Position numbers and translations under genes: made by a program. Under the pieces are notes generated by a model. The model made no database searches. It saw only the letters and a program-made list of their open reading frames with translations, and was not told the origin of the DNA. Source: Vulcanisaeta sp. JCM 16161 (GTDB lineage: Archaea; Thermoproteota; Thermoprotei; Thermoproteales; Thermocladiaceae). Taken from it: 64,000 nt of DNA. Shown here piece by piece: positions 1 through 9,109 of this stretch (position 1 is the stretch's first letter; every line of letters begins with the position of its first letter). The DNA lies in NCBI RefSeq assembly GCF_001316285.1, contig NZ_BBDO01000008.1:1-64000 (forward strand), in the 5' to 3' direction.

Positions 1-60
1 TTGTATGTTGAGGGTGCTATTGAGGCATTGAGGGAGATGAGGGGCGGTTCTGAGTCGTGA
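1..60 (+). CDS. C-terminal end of an unidentified gene
   Basis: The reading frame is open from the first base and ends at a TGA at 58-60, giving 19 residues that end in RGGSES. The start lies outside the window. The piece is too short to assign a family. It converges on the minus-strand gene that ends at 79. Confidence 0.5.
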   Translation: MYVEGAIEALREMRGGSES

Positions 61-78
61 TACGTCGTCATTGATGTG

Positions 79-587
79 CTACCCATTAAAAATTGGTCCT
101 CCCCGCCTCCTTGCGATTAACTTGGTCGGCGGCCTTACTTTGCCGTTTGAGTACTTCTCAATGAGCCTGAGGTCCCTCACGTGCTCCCTAAGGTGCATTA
201 CGTGGTTAATGGCGTCTTCGACCGAGGCAATGCCCAACCCACACCTTTCACCATCGCTCCTTACCCTCTCCTCGAAAATCCTCAACTCGCCCAGCGCGAC
301 CCTGAGGGTCTATAGACCCAGCCGACCGTGGCCCAACGCCTCCCGCGCCAAATCATTAGGCCGAGTTCCCTGAGGCCGTTAACAACTGCGTCAATGTCTG
401 GGCAGGCAATCTCGAGGTAGCTTGGGTGGTATGGAATCAATAACTTACTACCGGCGTGTATTGCCAATGCGGTCCAGCCGGTGAAGGAGCAGCCATAACC
501 GCCCAACGCCCTAGCCACCTCAATGGGTATCCTAACATTATCAATGATTACACAGCCCTCGTCAAACACGAACCCCCTAACCATCAA
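79..587 (-). CDS. unidentified protein paired with a nucleotidyltransferase gene (frameshifted)
   Basis: Two overlapping pieces (587-282 and 285-79) join through an apparent one-base loss near 305 into a protein of about 170 residues. The first part contains SFTGWTALAIHAG and DIDAVVNGLRELGL, reminiscent of the core of nucleotidyltransferase-fold proteins such as AbiEii and its relatives, but I see no clear catalytic GS...DxD signature. The start overlaps the end of the upstream nucleotidyltransferase gene by 11 bases, so the two are probably translated together. It could be a second member of a toxin-antitoxin-like pair. The function is unknown. Confidence 0.5.
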
Positions 588-1091
588 TCCTCAACCCAAC
601 TCTCCTGGCAATCCTTAATAAATCCTTATCAACACCCGCATCACGTGAGCGCCTTAGCAGGTAATGAGTGTCCAGGTTGGATAGCCTAAGTAGCTTCTTG
701 ACGTCCTCCACGTCCTTATCCTCACCGCTCATCAACTTAAGGATTATTAAATCCTCAATTGATGGGACGAGGATATCTCCCAAGGCCCTGGACCTATTGA
801 TGAATTCCTCATCAAGTGTCAGGGGCATGTAATTAATATCAATATGAACAGCGCCGGCATCAACGTAGAATCCCCACCTACGCCACTGCACGAGAAATCC
901 CAAATCCCTCAATCTCCTCGTCACTGCATCCCTAACCTCAACACTAAACGGTCTATCGATGGTCAAGTCCCAATCGCCCGTCTCCCTGATAATACCGTAG
1001 AAGGCCAGAGCCTCGCACCAATAAGAAAAACCCTAAGGCCAAGTCCCCTAAGTACCGAAACCACCAACAAAACCTCCCGAGGAACCTCCAC
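577..1091 (-). CDS. AbiEii-like nucleotidyltransferase (frameshifted)
   Basis: From a GTG at 1091 the frame reads GLRVFLIGAR. After an indel near 1012 it continues ALAFYGIIRETGDWDLTID, matching the nucleotidyltransferase signature (GxxAxxxYGxxRxTxDxDL) with the metal-binding pair in DWDL. Further on, VPSIEDLIILKLMSGEDKD is the segment typical of the AbiEii/DUF6036 group, in which some members are type IV toxins. It is about 170 residues long once repaired. It overlaps the next gene by 11 bases and lies downstream of an archaeal ATPase gene on the same strand. The family call is good. A toxin role is inference. Confidence 0.65.
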
Positions 1092-1192
1092 AAAACATAG
1101 ATAGAGCCGTGGTCTCTTAAAAGCAGTGTCAGTATAAAATACATGACCTAATTCTAGCTTATTAATACGTGATAAGACCTATCATGCCTTGA

Positions 1193-2397
1193 TTAAGGTG
1201 GAATCATTAGAAACTTTTCATGAGCAGTTAATCTTACTGGGTTAATAACGTCCTTTGGTTCAATGCTTATTGTACCCTTCACGGCCATAGCCTTGATTAT
1301 CCAATAGTAAGTTGGTGATTGATATGCGTAGTGCCTCCCTATCCATGGCTCGTTTGGTAGTTGTGATATTGCCGTGGAGCTTATGCCAATGAGTATGTTA
1401 TTCCTCAGCAGTGGCTCTGCATGAAGTGGCGTGTTTAGTACTAGGTTATCTGGCCCTGTGTCCTGCCCAATGCGCCTAATCACGGTGTTCAGAACCTCAT
1501 CAACACTACCGAGGCCCAGTCTCTCCTTCTCCTCATTCAGCACCTTAATGACCTCGTTAATGGCATCCCTAAGCCAGGCATCCACGCTCCAGCCATAGGC
1601 GGTGGCCAACTGTGATAGGGCCTTGGGTTACCACCGAGCAACTGCCACAGCAACTCAACGTCAACGTCCCGCCTCCCCACTAACTCGAGGATCAACTCCG
1701 TAAATGGCCCCTTGGGTAGGTTCCACATGAGCATTGAATGCAGCCCACCCTTACCCCTATACCTATTGGCTACTTCCACCGCCGTGTAATCACTTAGCGC
1801 CAGGTAAGTGACGCTGTACTTATTGCCCCAGGGCCTCTCAACACTCGCTGGCCCACCCTCGTATAAATTCGATAACAAGCCCACGAGACCTATAACGGCG
1901 TTACCCAAGCCCCTCGACGTCAACCACCTATCTAAATCATCATGAACGATCACAACACGATCAACGCCCCAACCCCTGACCAACTCAAAGAGTCTCCTCA
2001 CTAACGTGGTGATAGCGCTTAAAGCCGCTGAAACACCAATGGACGCCCCAGACAGGGAGACCACAACGTTAAGCACCGAATTGACCACAGCATCCCTGGC
2101 ATTGGCCGCGTTAACCCCACGGTAAAGAATATCAACAACTGCACCATCATAATTAATATAAACACCAGCTACATCACCGCCAAGCTCCTCAACACCACTA
2201 ATAAACAACCTAAGAAACGTAGACTTACCAGCACCCAAAGGCCCATAAACCACACCAACATGCTCAAACCTAAACAAATCACCAAGCAAAGCCTCAACCT
2301 CAAACTCCCTATCCCTAAACCTAGTACGAAAACCACCCAACAAAACCTCACGACCACTAATCCACCTAATCAACGAACTAACATCTAGACCAACCAT
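1193..2397 (-). CDS. archaeal P-loop ATPase (frameshifted)
   Basis: The repaired protein is about 400 residues. The Walker A motif GPLGAGKST lies near residue 50, and a Walker B strand VVIVHDDLDRW follows near residue 150. These place it in the STAND/AAA-type archaeal ATPases common in Thermoproteales. A frameshift near 1620 separates LLGGNPR from the C-terminal part beginning LSQLATAYGW. That part holds a predicted helical domain after the ATPase core. I chose ATG 2397, because the upstream in-frame Met adds only a short hydrophobic stretch. The substrate is unknown. Confidence 0.65.
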
Positions 2398-2533
2398 TAA
2401 AAACAAGAACAAAAGCCCCAATTAAAAACAAACCATACAATGAATTACGAAAAACAACTTTCAGCTTACCGAGCCATGGCAAAATTTGCATGGAACGACC
2501 CAGGAAGAAGTACTCGAAAGCTTTCCACAATGT

Positions 2534-3015
2534 TCACGTTTTGCCTCTTAATTCGTTTATTAAGTCGTTTAATGACTTATTAGTTAGTGTTACCCAGTAG
2601 GTTGCTGTTGATGTTCCTATTAATTCATTGCTCTTATTCCTTAGCTCCACTGTTATGAGTGCCATTGGTTCCTTGATGTGTGTTATCCTTGCCACGGCCT
2701 TTAGCACCCCCTCGGTTATTGGCCTTAGGTACTTCACTGTTAGGTCTGTGGTCACTGCGATTACGTACCTTGGGTAGTAATGGCTTATTATGGCTACCCA
2801 TGCTATCGCGTCGGCCAGTGCCGCGTGGACCCCGCCGTGTACCGTGCCAGGATCTGAAGGTGCTTCCTGCCTATCTCCACGAATCCCACGGCGCAGTCCC
2901 TACCCACGTCCTCAATCTTAATGCCTATGAGTCCCCAATATGGGCTTAACTCCTCGATGATCATCATCGTCCTTAATAACTCATCATTACTTGCCTCACA
3001 CCTTAACCTCTGCAT
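2534..3015 (-). CDS. PaaI-like hotdog thioesterase (frameshifted)
   Basis: The two pieces join near 2838. In between, the DNA reads VHGGVHAALADA, the hallmark helix of PaaI/YbgC-type hotdog acyl-CoA thioesterases. The N-terminal part carries GLIGIKIEDV and the C-terminal part TTDLTVKYLRPI, both normal for the fold. The repaired length is about 160 residues. The protein probably hydrolyses a CoA thioester in the cytoplasm. The acetoacetyl-CoA synthetase gene is nearby but not in an obvious operon with it. The substrate cannot be told from sequence. Confidence 0.7.
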
Positions 3016-3050
3016 CGCCGATTGGTGTTGCGGTCATGGACTTTAAGCAT

Positions 3051-4316
3051 TTAGCCTGCAAGCAACCACCTCCAGAGCGGTGTTATTTTTACCTTGATCC
3101 CCTCGATCTCGACCTCATCCTCCAGGTCCCAACTAATTACCCTAGTCATTCCACGGCCGAGGACCTCATTAGCCCTAACTAGGGCCTTGAACTCCCTCCT
3201 ATCGATTTCGTCCATTGACGATGCGTAGGTGACTTGGATGTACTCCCTGGCTCTTGATTAATTATGAAGTCAACCTCGTAATCATTTACCTTAAGGTAGC
3301 TATAATTAAGGCCCCTCCTCATTAGTTCCACAGCAACCACGCCCTCCATCATAGGCCCAATGGACCTCCTCCTGAAGTATGCCGTATCTATTGGGTACAC
3401 CTTCCTTGGCTGTTTAATGACCTCCCTACTTGAGAACCCAAACCTCCGAACAAGTATTACGTAGTAGGACTCCTCCAGGTACTTAAGGTAATTACTGAGC
3501 GTCCTCTTGCTCTTGCTAATACCTAAGCTCCTAAAGTAGTTGCTCAATTTCGTTATCGAGACATAGCCGCCAAAGTTATTCTCAATAATCTCCAGGAAGG
3601 TCTCGAAGAACGCCGCATCCCTAACCCTGTACCTCTCGATTATGTCCCTGTAAATAATCGTCTGCCTATACGTCCTGACCAGGTCACTGGCCATTTCCGG
3701 CCTAAGCACCACCTCGGGTAGGAAGCCATTGAGTACGTAATCCCTCAGGTAATTAAGTAATTTGCCGCGCTTCTCAGGCACTTCCAGGAATTCCTGCTCA
3801 AAACCCCTAACCCTTAGGAACTCCTTGAAGGAGAACGGCAGCACTAACCTATCAATGTAGCGGCCCCTCAACTCCGTGGCCACATCGCTAGCCCTCACCC
3901 TTGATGATGAACCACTGAGTATCACGAAGTACCTACCCTTATCAAGTAGGTCCTCACCCAGCGACCCCACTCTGGCAGGTTTTGGACTTCATCAAGCATC
4001 AGCAATATCCTGCCATTGTACTCACGCGCCTCCTCATTAATGACCTTAAGAAACACGCCAAAGTCCGTTGGCCTAAGAACGCTTAACCTGACATCCTCAA
4101 AATTAATATAGACAATGCTTGACCTAGGCCAACCCCTACCCATTAAGTCCTGGGCGATCCAATACATGAAGTACGTCTTACCGGCCTACGAGGACCAACC
4201 AACGCGAGGGCTGAACCCTCAGGTAGTAGGTACGAAATATCCCTAGGTATAACCCTAGGCAGGTTAAAGGCAAACCACTCCTCAATAACCTCCCTAAGCA
4301 CACTCTCAATACTCAT
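3051..4316 (-). CDS. AAA ATPase of the DUF4143 type (three frameshifts)
   Basis: The frame starts at ATG 4316 (SIESVLREVIEEWFAF), passes a Walker A region reading GPRRAGKTYF after one missing G near 4187, and has Walker B LLMLDEVQNLPEW. It then continues through LPFSFKEFLRVRG and ends with a winged-helix and nuclease-like C-terminal region (NDYEVDFII), as in AAA_14/DUF4143 proteins. Indels near 4187, 3965 and 3243 break it, and each repairs with one base. The repaired length is about 420 residues, normal for the family. Upstream lies a palindromic operator-like site flanking its TATA box, suggesting tight or autogenous control. The cellular role of this family is poorly known. Confidence 0.75.
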
Positions 4317-4335
4317 ACCGTGAGTTCGATATAAA

Positions 4336-4376
4336 TAGGAAACAGCTTAATTATAAATCTGTTTCCTATAGGAAAC
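4336..4376. promoter_or_regulatory. palindromic operator flanking a TATA box
   Basis: A perfect 16-base palindrome GTTTCCTATAGGAAAC occupies 4361-4376. A half site TAGGAAACAG (4336-4345) forms an inverted repeat with CTGTTTCCTA of the palindrome. The TATA-like TTATAAAT (4351-4358) sits between them, about 38 bases before ATG 4316 of the minus-strand ATPase gene. Protein binding here would block TBP/TFB access. The regulator is not identified. Confidence 0.6.
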
Positions 4377-4442
4377 AAGAATAACGAGAATTAGGCATGG
4401 GTATTTATTTAAATGAGTAGGTAAAGATACTTGCATATGCCA

Positions 4443-4940
4443 TTAGTTATTTTTCTCTTTTAAATAATTGCTTAGGCATTCCTTATTTATTGTTATTCTC
4501 CTGTTTATCCACGCCCTCTCGGTTATTTTTATTGGCTGTATCATCTCGTCCATCACGGTGAGTGGGTCGTAGTCCCTACTAAGGACTATGCACCTACTCC
4601 TCCTCAGGCATTCCTTGGCCGCCCTAACCTCGGCTGGCTCATCCTCCGCCAGTATGTAATCGAGACTTAACTCCCTAAGCCACTTAACCCTGACCTCAGC
4701 GACGGCTCTATGCTCAGGCCTTGAGTAATCAATCACGAATACTACACTTGGCCTTAGGTAGTCGTAGTCAAGGGCAAGCCTAACATTCACTAGGAATGTC
4801 CTTGGGTCCCTGAGACCGTAGGTTATGCTCGCCAGGTCTATCATTAGGTAATCATACCTATCATTGACTAGGTCTGGTAGGGTCCCGCGCTCGACCTCGA
4901 CAACGCACCTCGCGTATACCCTCCTGAGCCTTGGGTCCAT
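4443..4940 (-). CDS. PIN-like domain protein, putative
   Basis: An intact 165-residue protein. The order of conserved-looking acidic strands resembles PIN/FEN-type nucleases: YLMIDLASITYG (residues 30-41), VVFVIDYSRPEH (66-77), then AEDEPAEVRAAKECL and IVLSRDYDPL (near 120). The last two match the ADDE...A and VTSDxDL segments of that fold. I cannot confirm a nuclease, since the family assignment rests on pattern only. It is monocistronic and lies upstream of the operator-controlled ATPase gene on the same strand. Confidence 0.45.
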   Translation of the reverse strand: MDPRLRRVYARCVVEVERGTLPDLVNDRYDYLMIDLASITYGLRDPRTFLVNVRLALDYDYLRPSVVFVIDYSRPEHRAVAEVRVKWLRELSLDYILAEDEPAEVRAAKECLRRSRCIVLSRDYDPLTVMDEMIQPIKITERAWINRRITINKECLSNYLKEKNN

Positions 4941-5034
4941 TAATCACTCCGTTATTTCCATTGATATTTTATAAAAATAAATAACTAAGGTTTAAGGAGA
5001 CATCACTCCTTCATTATTTCATCCATATACGGCT

Positions 5035-7004
5035 TCAACGCTCAATAACGGCATAAAAAGCCTCAGGATTTAACACGGCATTTATGTTCACAGCCTTATC
5101 AATGGGCCAGCCCATTAGGACCTTCTTAATGGGCACCTCAAGCTTCTTGTAGTTCCTAGTCATTGGTATGTCCGGGACCTGTATTATGTAGTCGGCGATG
5201 TAGTAAGGCCCCAACTGACTCCTTAATGCGTCGTTTATCTTCCTCCTCAACTCCTCGGTTAGTTGTAGGCCGGGTCTCAGGGCTACGAAGAGTATTAACT
5301 TATTCTTGACCTCAACGGCTAAGCTACCCACGACCTCAGGCAGGGACTCAACGACCTTGTAGATGTCCAGGGTCCCAATCCTAATCCCCTTCCTCTTTAT
5401 CGTTGAGTCTGAACGCCCACTGATTATTACCGTGCCCCTATCCGTTACCATGGCCCAATCACCGTGCCTCCACACGCCCGGGAACATGCTGAAGTAGGAC
5501 TCCCTGTACCAGTTGTAGTCTGGGTCGTTCCAGAAGTAGATGGGCATTGAGGGCATGGGCTTTTCGATGACCAACTCACCAACTTCATTAACCACGGGCT
5601 TGCCCTCCTCATTATACACATTAACCGCAGCCCCCAACCACCTACACTGCATCTCACCCTCCACACGGGCAGTATTGGGCAGCCCCCAACGAATGCCGAG
5701 ACTACGTCTGTACCACCGCTTATTGGCGCCAGCCACACGTCCTCCTTAACCTTGGTGTAAACCCACTCAAAGCCCTGCGGCGATAGTGGCGCCGCCGTTG
5801 AGCCAATCTCCCTAAGAGTCTTCAGGTTAAATTGCCTGCCAGGCTCTATGGTGGACTTCATGGCGGCATGAATATAGGGCGCGCTGAGACCAAGTATTGT
5901 GAGGCCCTCCTTCTCCGTAATCTCCCAGTAGGGCTCGAAGTTCCTGGCCGTTGGATCACCATCATAGAATAGTATTGTCGTACCGAAGAGCAGGGCATCG
6001 ACCGTGAAGTTCCACATCATCCATGACGGTGTCGTGTACCAGGTGAATTTATCGCTTGGTTTATAATCCATGTGAAGACCGACCTTGTACGCCTCGAGGA
6101 GGACGCCGCCGTGGCTGTGGACCACGGGCTTCGGTATACCCGTAGTCCCCGACGTGAATAATACCCATAGTGGTTCGTTGAACTCCATGGGTTCGAAGGA
6201 GAGCCCAATACCCCTCCTGCCCGTGACCTCCCTCCAATCATGCACCGGCTTACTAAGGCTTAGCTCCACTGAGTCCCTCATGTTTGGTACCACGACGACC
6301 CTCTCAATACTCTGTACTGAGTCAACAATCTGCTTGATGTCGCCGTACTTATCAAAGACCTTGCCCCTGTATGGGTAACCATCCACCGCGATCAAGACCT
6401 TGGGCTGAAGCATGTTAAACCTATCAATTGCTGCCCTAGGGGCCAACTCGGCGCCAACACCGACCCAAATGGCTCCGATACTCGCCGTAGCCAATAAGGC
6501 AACCACGGCCTCTGGGACCTGGCTAACGTACGCGGCGACCCTATCACCCCTACCAACACCAACACTCCTAAGCCAATAGGCCAAGGCCGCGGCCTCCCTA
6601 TACAGTTGATCCCACGTAAGGCTCCTCCTAAGCCCATCCTCCTTGACGTAGATTACAGCCTCCTCACCCCAACGGGCAGCCTTAAACACGTGCTCCGCAT
6701 AATTAAGCCTAGAACCAATGAACCAGCGGGCACCAGGCATCGTCCTTGGCTCGAGAACCTTAGTATAGGGTGAGTGGGAAACAACACCAAAGTACTGCCA
6801 GATACTAACCCAGAAGTTCTCGAGATCCTCAACACTCCACCTCCAAAGCCTATCATAATTACCCACATTCCTCAAGGGGTCATCAATGGAAACCTCAAAC
6901 CTAAGACCAAAAACCTCACCAAGCCAATTAACGAACCTCAATATGTTAGAATTCCTAATCACACTTTCGCTAGGCCGCCAAAGAACCTTAACCCCCTCCG
7001 TCAT
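5035..7004 (-). CDS. acetoacetyl-CoA synthetase (frameshifted)
   Basis: The repaired length is about 655 residues, the usual size of acetoacetate-CoA ligase. The protein forms acetoacetyl-CoA from acetoacetate, ATP and CoA. The ANL-superfamily AMP-binding motif FTSGTTGIPKP lies near residue 270, followed by PSWMMWNF, ISGGTDV and the hinge/acyl-adenylate motif YWRHGDW region (VWRHGDWAMV). The C-terminal SGRSDSTIKRKGIRIG contains the A8 core. LKTLREIGSTAAPLSPQGF is characteristic of the acetoacetyl-CoA group rather than AcsA. One indel near 5670 splits it. The gene stands alone and has its own TATA box (TATATAAAG, minus strand, near 7062). Confidence 0.85.
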
Positions 7005-7109
7005 ATTAATTATTGCTTATTAAGTACCTTATTAAAATTAATTCATTTAAATACCGCTTTATATAGGTAAAACGATTAATAAATCCATAAGTCACGCAAC
7101 GAGTAAAAG

Positions 7110-7118
7110 TTATAAATA
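7110..7118 (+). promoter_or_regulatory. TATA box of the uS19 gene
   Basis: TTATAAATA is preceded by a purine-rich BRE-like GTAAAAG. Its centre is 26 bases before ATG 7140, so the transcript should be leaderless, which supports that start and hence the long N-terminal extension of the protein. Confidence 0.6.
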
Positions 7119-7139
7119 AGGCGGCTACTGCGGTTTTGA

Positions 7140-7736
7140 ATGTCGAAGAAGCCAGAGACAAAGGCACCGGGTAAGGCTGAGGAGAAGGCTGGAGCCAAGG
7201 CTGCTGGTAAGGCGGCGGAGAAGGCTGCTGAGAAGCCGGCGCTGCGCCGGCCGCGGCAGCGGCTAAGGAGGAAGAGGAGGGTGCTGAGGCTGGTAGGAAG
7301 GTTGGTTGACGGCTGCGTGATACCGCAGGAGGAGTGGAAGGGATTTAGGTACAGGGGTTTCACGTTTGAGGAGATCTCTAAGATGTCCATGGAGGAGTTC
7401 ATTAAGTTATTACCGGCTAGGCAGAGGAGGTCGTTAATGAGGGGTTTAAAGCCTGAGCATAGGAAGTTCCTTGAGAAGGTTAGGAAGGCTAAAAAGCTCA
7501 TGGCCGAGGGCAAGAAGGTGACCCTTAAGACCCATGCCAGGGACATGATAATACTGCCTGAGATGGTTGGTTTAACGGTCGCGGTCTACAACGGCATTAC
7601 CTACCTACCAGTCACGATTAGTCCATGGCACATCGGCCACTACCTCGGTGAGTTCGCAATAACCACCAAGATTGTTCAGCACGGCGAGCCCGGCCTTAAG
7701 GCCACGAGGAGTACGCTACACATAGCCTCAAAGTAA
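7140..7736 (+). CDS. rps19: 30S ribosomal protein uS19
   Basis: The intact 198-residue protein contains [37 protein letters not shown] and the C-terminal [16 protein letters not shown], diagnostic of archaeal uS19, which sits in the head of the small subunit. The first 45 residues are a low-complexity Ala/Lys/Glu run (repeated [10 protein letters not shown]) not found in shorter archaeal homologues. The leaderless promoter supports this start. The gene is followed after 62 bases by L7Ae with its own promoter. Confidence 0.93.
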   Translation: MSKKPETKAPGKAEEKAGAKAAGKAAEKAAEKPALRRPRQRLRRKRRVLRLVGRLVDGCVIPQEEWKGFRYRGFTFEEISKMSMEEFIKLLPARQRRSLMRGLKPEHRKFLEKVRKAKKLMAEGKKVTLKTHARDMIILPEMVGLTVAVYNGITYLPVTISPWHIGHYLGEFAITTKIVQHGEPGLKATRSTLHIASK

Positions 7737-7765
7737 TCCCTTCATTTGTTTCGTATTGAAAAATA

Positions 7766-7774
7766 CTTATAAAT
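7766..7774 (+). promoter_or_regulatory. TATA box of the L7Ae gene
   Basis: CTTATAAAT lies 28 bases before ATG 7799. It implies a leaderless transcript for L7Ae and the overlapping eS28 gene. Confidence 0.6.
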
Positions 7775-7798
7775 GCCAATTTCACGGTTTAGACGAGT

Positions 7799-8320
7799 AT
7801 GGCAACAGTAAGTATAGACCCAAAGACATTTTACGCAAACCCACCACAGGGGAAGCCATTCTACGTTAGATTCGCAGTGCCGCAGGAAATAGCCGAGAAG
7901 GCGTATGAGGTGTTATCGGCGGCCAGGGAGACGGGTAAAATAAAGAAGGGAACAAATGAGGTGACTAAGGCTGTCGAGAGGGGATTGGCCAAGTTAGTCC
8001 TCATAGCCGAGGACGTTGATCCACCGGAGATTGTTGCTCACCTACCAATCCTCTGCGAGGAGAAGGGCGTGCCGTACGTATACGTGCCGAGTAAGGAGAG
8101 ACTCGGCAAGGCCGCAGGTCTGCAGAACACGTCGGCCGCGTCTGCGGTCATCATTGACCCTGGACAGGCATCTGCTGAGTTGGAGAACCTTGTTAAGCAG
8201 ATAAATGATGTTAGGGTTAAGGCGGGCCTCAACCCAATACAACTGCCGCAGCCACAGGCAGCGCCGCCGGCTGAGAAGGCACCCGCCAAGAGGGCTGCTA
8301 GGAAGGGTGAATCCAAGTGA
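7799..8320 (+). CDS. rpl7ae: ribosomal protein L7Ae
   Basis: An intact 173-residue protein. [20 protein letters not shown] (residues 43-62) and [21 protein letters not shown] are the L7Ae RNA-binding signature. It binds K-turns in 23S rRNA, C/D and H/ACA sRNAs and RNase P. A Pro/Ala/Gln-rich tail follows after residue 145. The stop overlaps the eS28 GTG start by four bases (GTGA), so the two are translationally coupled. C/D sRNA candidates elsewhere in the window would be its ligands. Confidence 0.94.
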   Translation: MATVSIDPKTFYANPPQGKPFYVRFAVPQEIAEKAYEVLSAARETGKIKKGTNEVTKAVERGLAKLVLIAEDVDPPEIVAHLPILCEEKGVPYVYVPSKERLGKAAGLQNTSAASAVIIDPGQASAELENLVKQINDVRVKAGLNPIQLPQPQAAPPAEKAPAKRAARKGESK

Positions 8321-8558
8321 GCGAGGAGACCAAGGTTGAGAGGTTTAGTCCTTATGAGGATGCAGTCGCGGCATTGGTGGTTCAAATATTGGGTAGGACG
8401 GGGATTGCAGGTGAGGTCAGTATTGTTAGGGTTAGGATACTCGAGGGTAGGGATAAGGGTAGGGTAATAACGAGGAACGTGAAGGGCCTGTCAGGGTTGG
8501 GGACATTGTAATGCTTAGGGAGACTGAGAGGGAGGCTAGGAAGTTAACGGTTAAATAA
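8317..8558 (+). CDS. rps28e: 30S ribosomal protein eS28 (frameshifted)
   Basis: The GTG start at 8317 overlaps the L7Ae stop. The frame reads [20 protein letters not shown] and RNVKG. One missing C near 8487 shifts it, after which the DNA gives [20 protein letters not shown], the normal eS28 C-terminus, ending at 8558. The repaired protein has about 80 residues. The break is in an essential gene and is best read as a sequence error. Confidence 0.88.
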
Positions 8559-8688
8559 ACATCGTTTACTCTCATAATCTTCGTTAAATCACGACTTAAT
8601 CTCTCACTCATTGAATTCCTCGATACTTATGACGACGGTATGGCCGTGACTAGCCACGTAAATAAGAAATTTATTATCACGATAATGC

Positions 8689-9060
8689 ATGATAGAGGTG
8701 TCATTCACAGACCTGGTGTTTACTCTCACGGCAACCATGATTATTATACATGTGACAATCGCATTCGCTAGCCTGAGGTATTTAGTCGTGCCGAGACGTA
8801 TTGGCCTACCAATAGCTATTTACGAAAGTGCCTACTACATGGCACTCCTGGCCTACGCCCTACTTAATCATTATGGCGCAGCATTATTAGGCATAGCTGG
8901 GCTACCCCTGGTAATACATGTTGGTGGGGCTTACCTATACGTGAATGGCGTGTTGAGTTACTTATCACGTAATTGCAATAACCTTAGGTATTACGGTTAT
9001 TACGAACTCTCTGAACTCATATTCCTAGTAATTATTGCGGCAAGCATACTAACTCATTGA
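8689..9060 (+). CDS. small integral membrane protein
   Basis: A 123-residue protein with about four hydrophobic segments (residues 8-28, 42-60, 62-83, 104-121) separated by short polar loops. I do not recognise a family. It is monocistronic, between eS28 and an S9 peptidase on the same strand, with a TATA-like AAATTTATTA upstream. No signal peptide cleavage site is evident. Confidence 0.55.
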   Translation: MIEVSFTDLVFTLTATMIIIHVTIAFASLRYLVVPRRIGLPIAIYESAYYMALLAYALLNHYGAALLGIAGLPLVIHVGGAYLYVNGVLSYLSRNCNNLRYYGYYELSELIFLVIIAASILTH

Positions 9061-9109
9061 CCTTCGACTAAGTGAAATCTTAATAGCCCAGGGATTTCCT
9101 ACATCATTA

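Noticed and set aside
8630..8665. C box-like ATGACGA upstream of the membrane protein gene
   Set aside because: No CTGA box at guide distance, and the sequence overlaps the promoter of the next gene.
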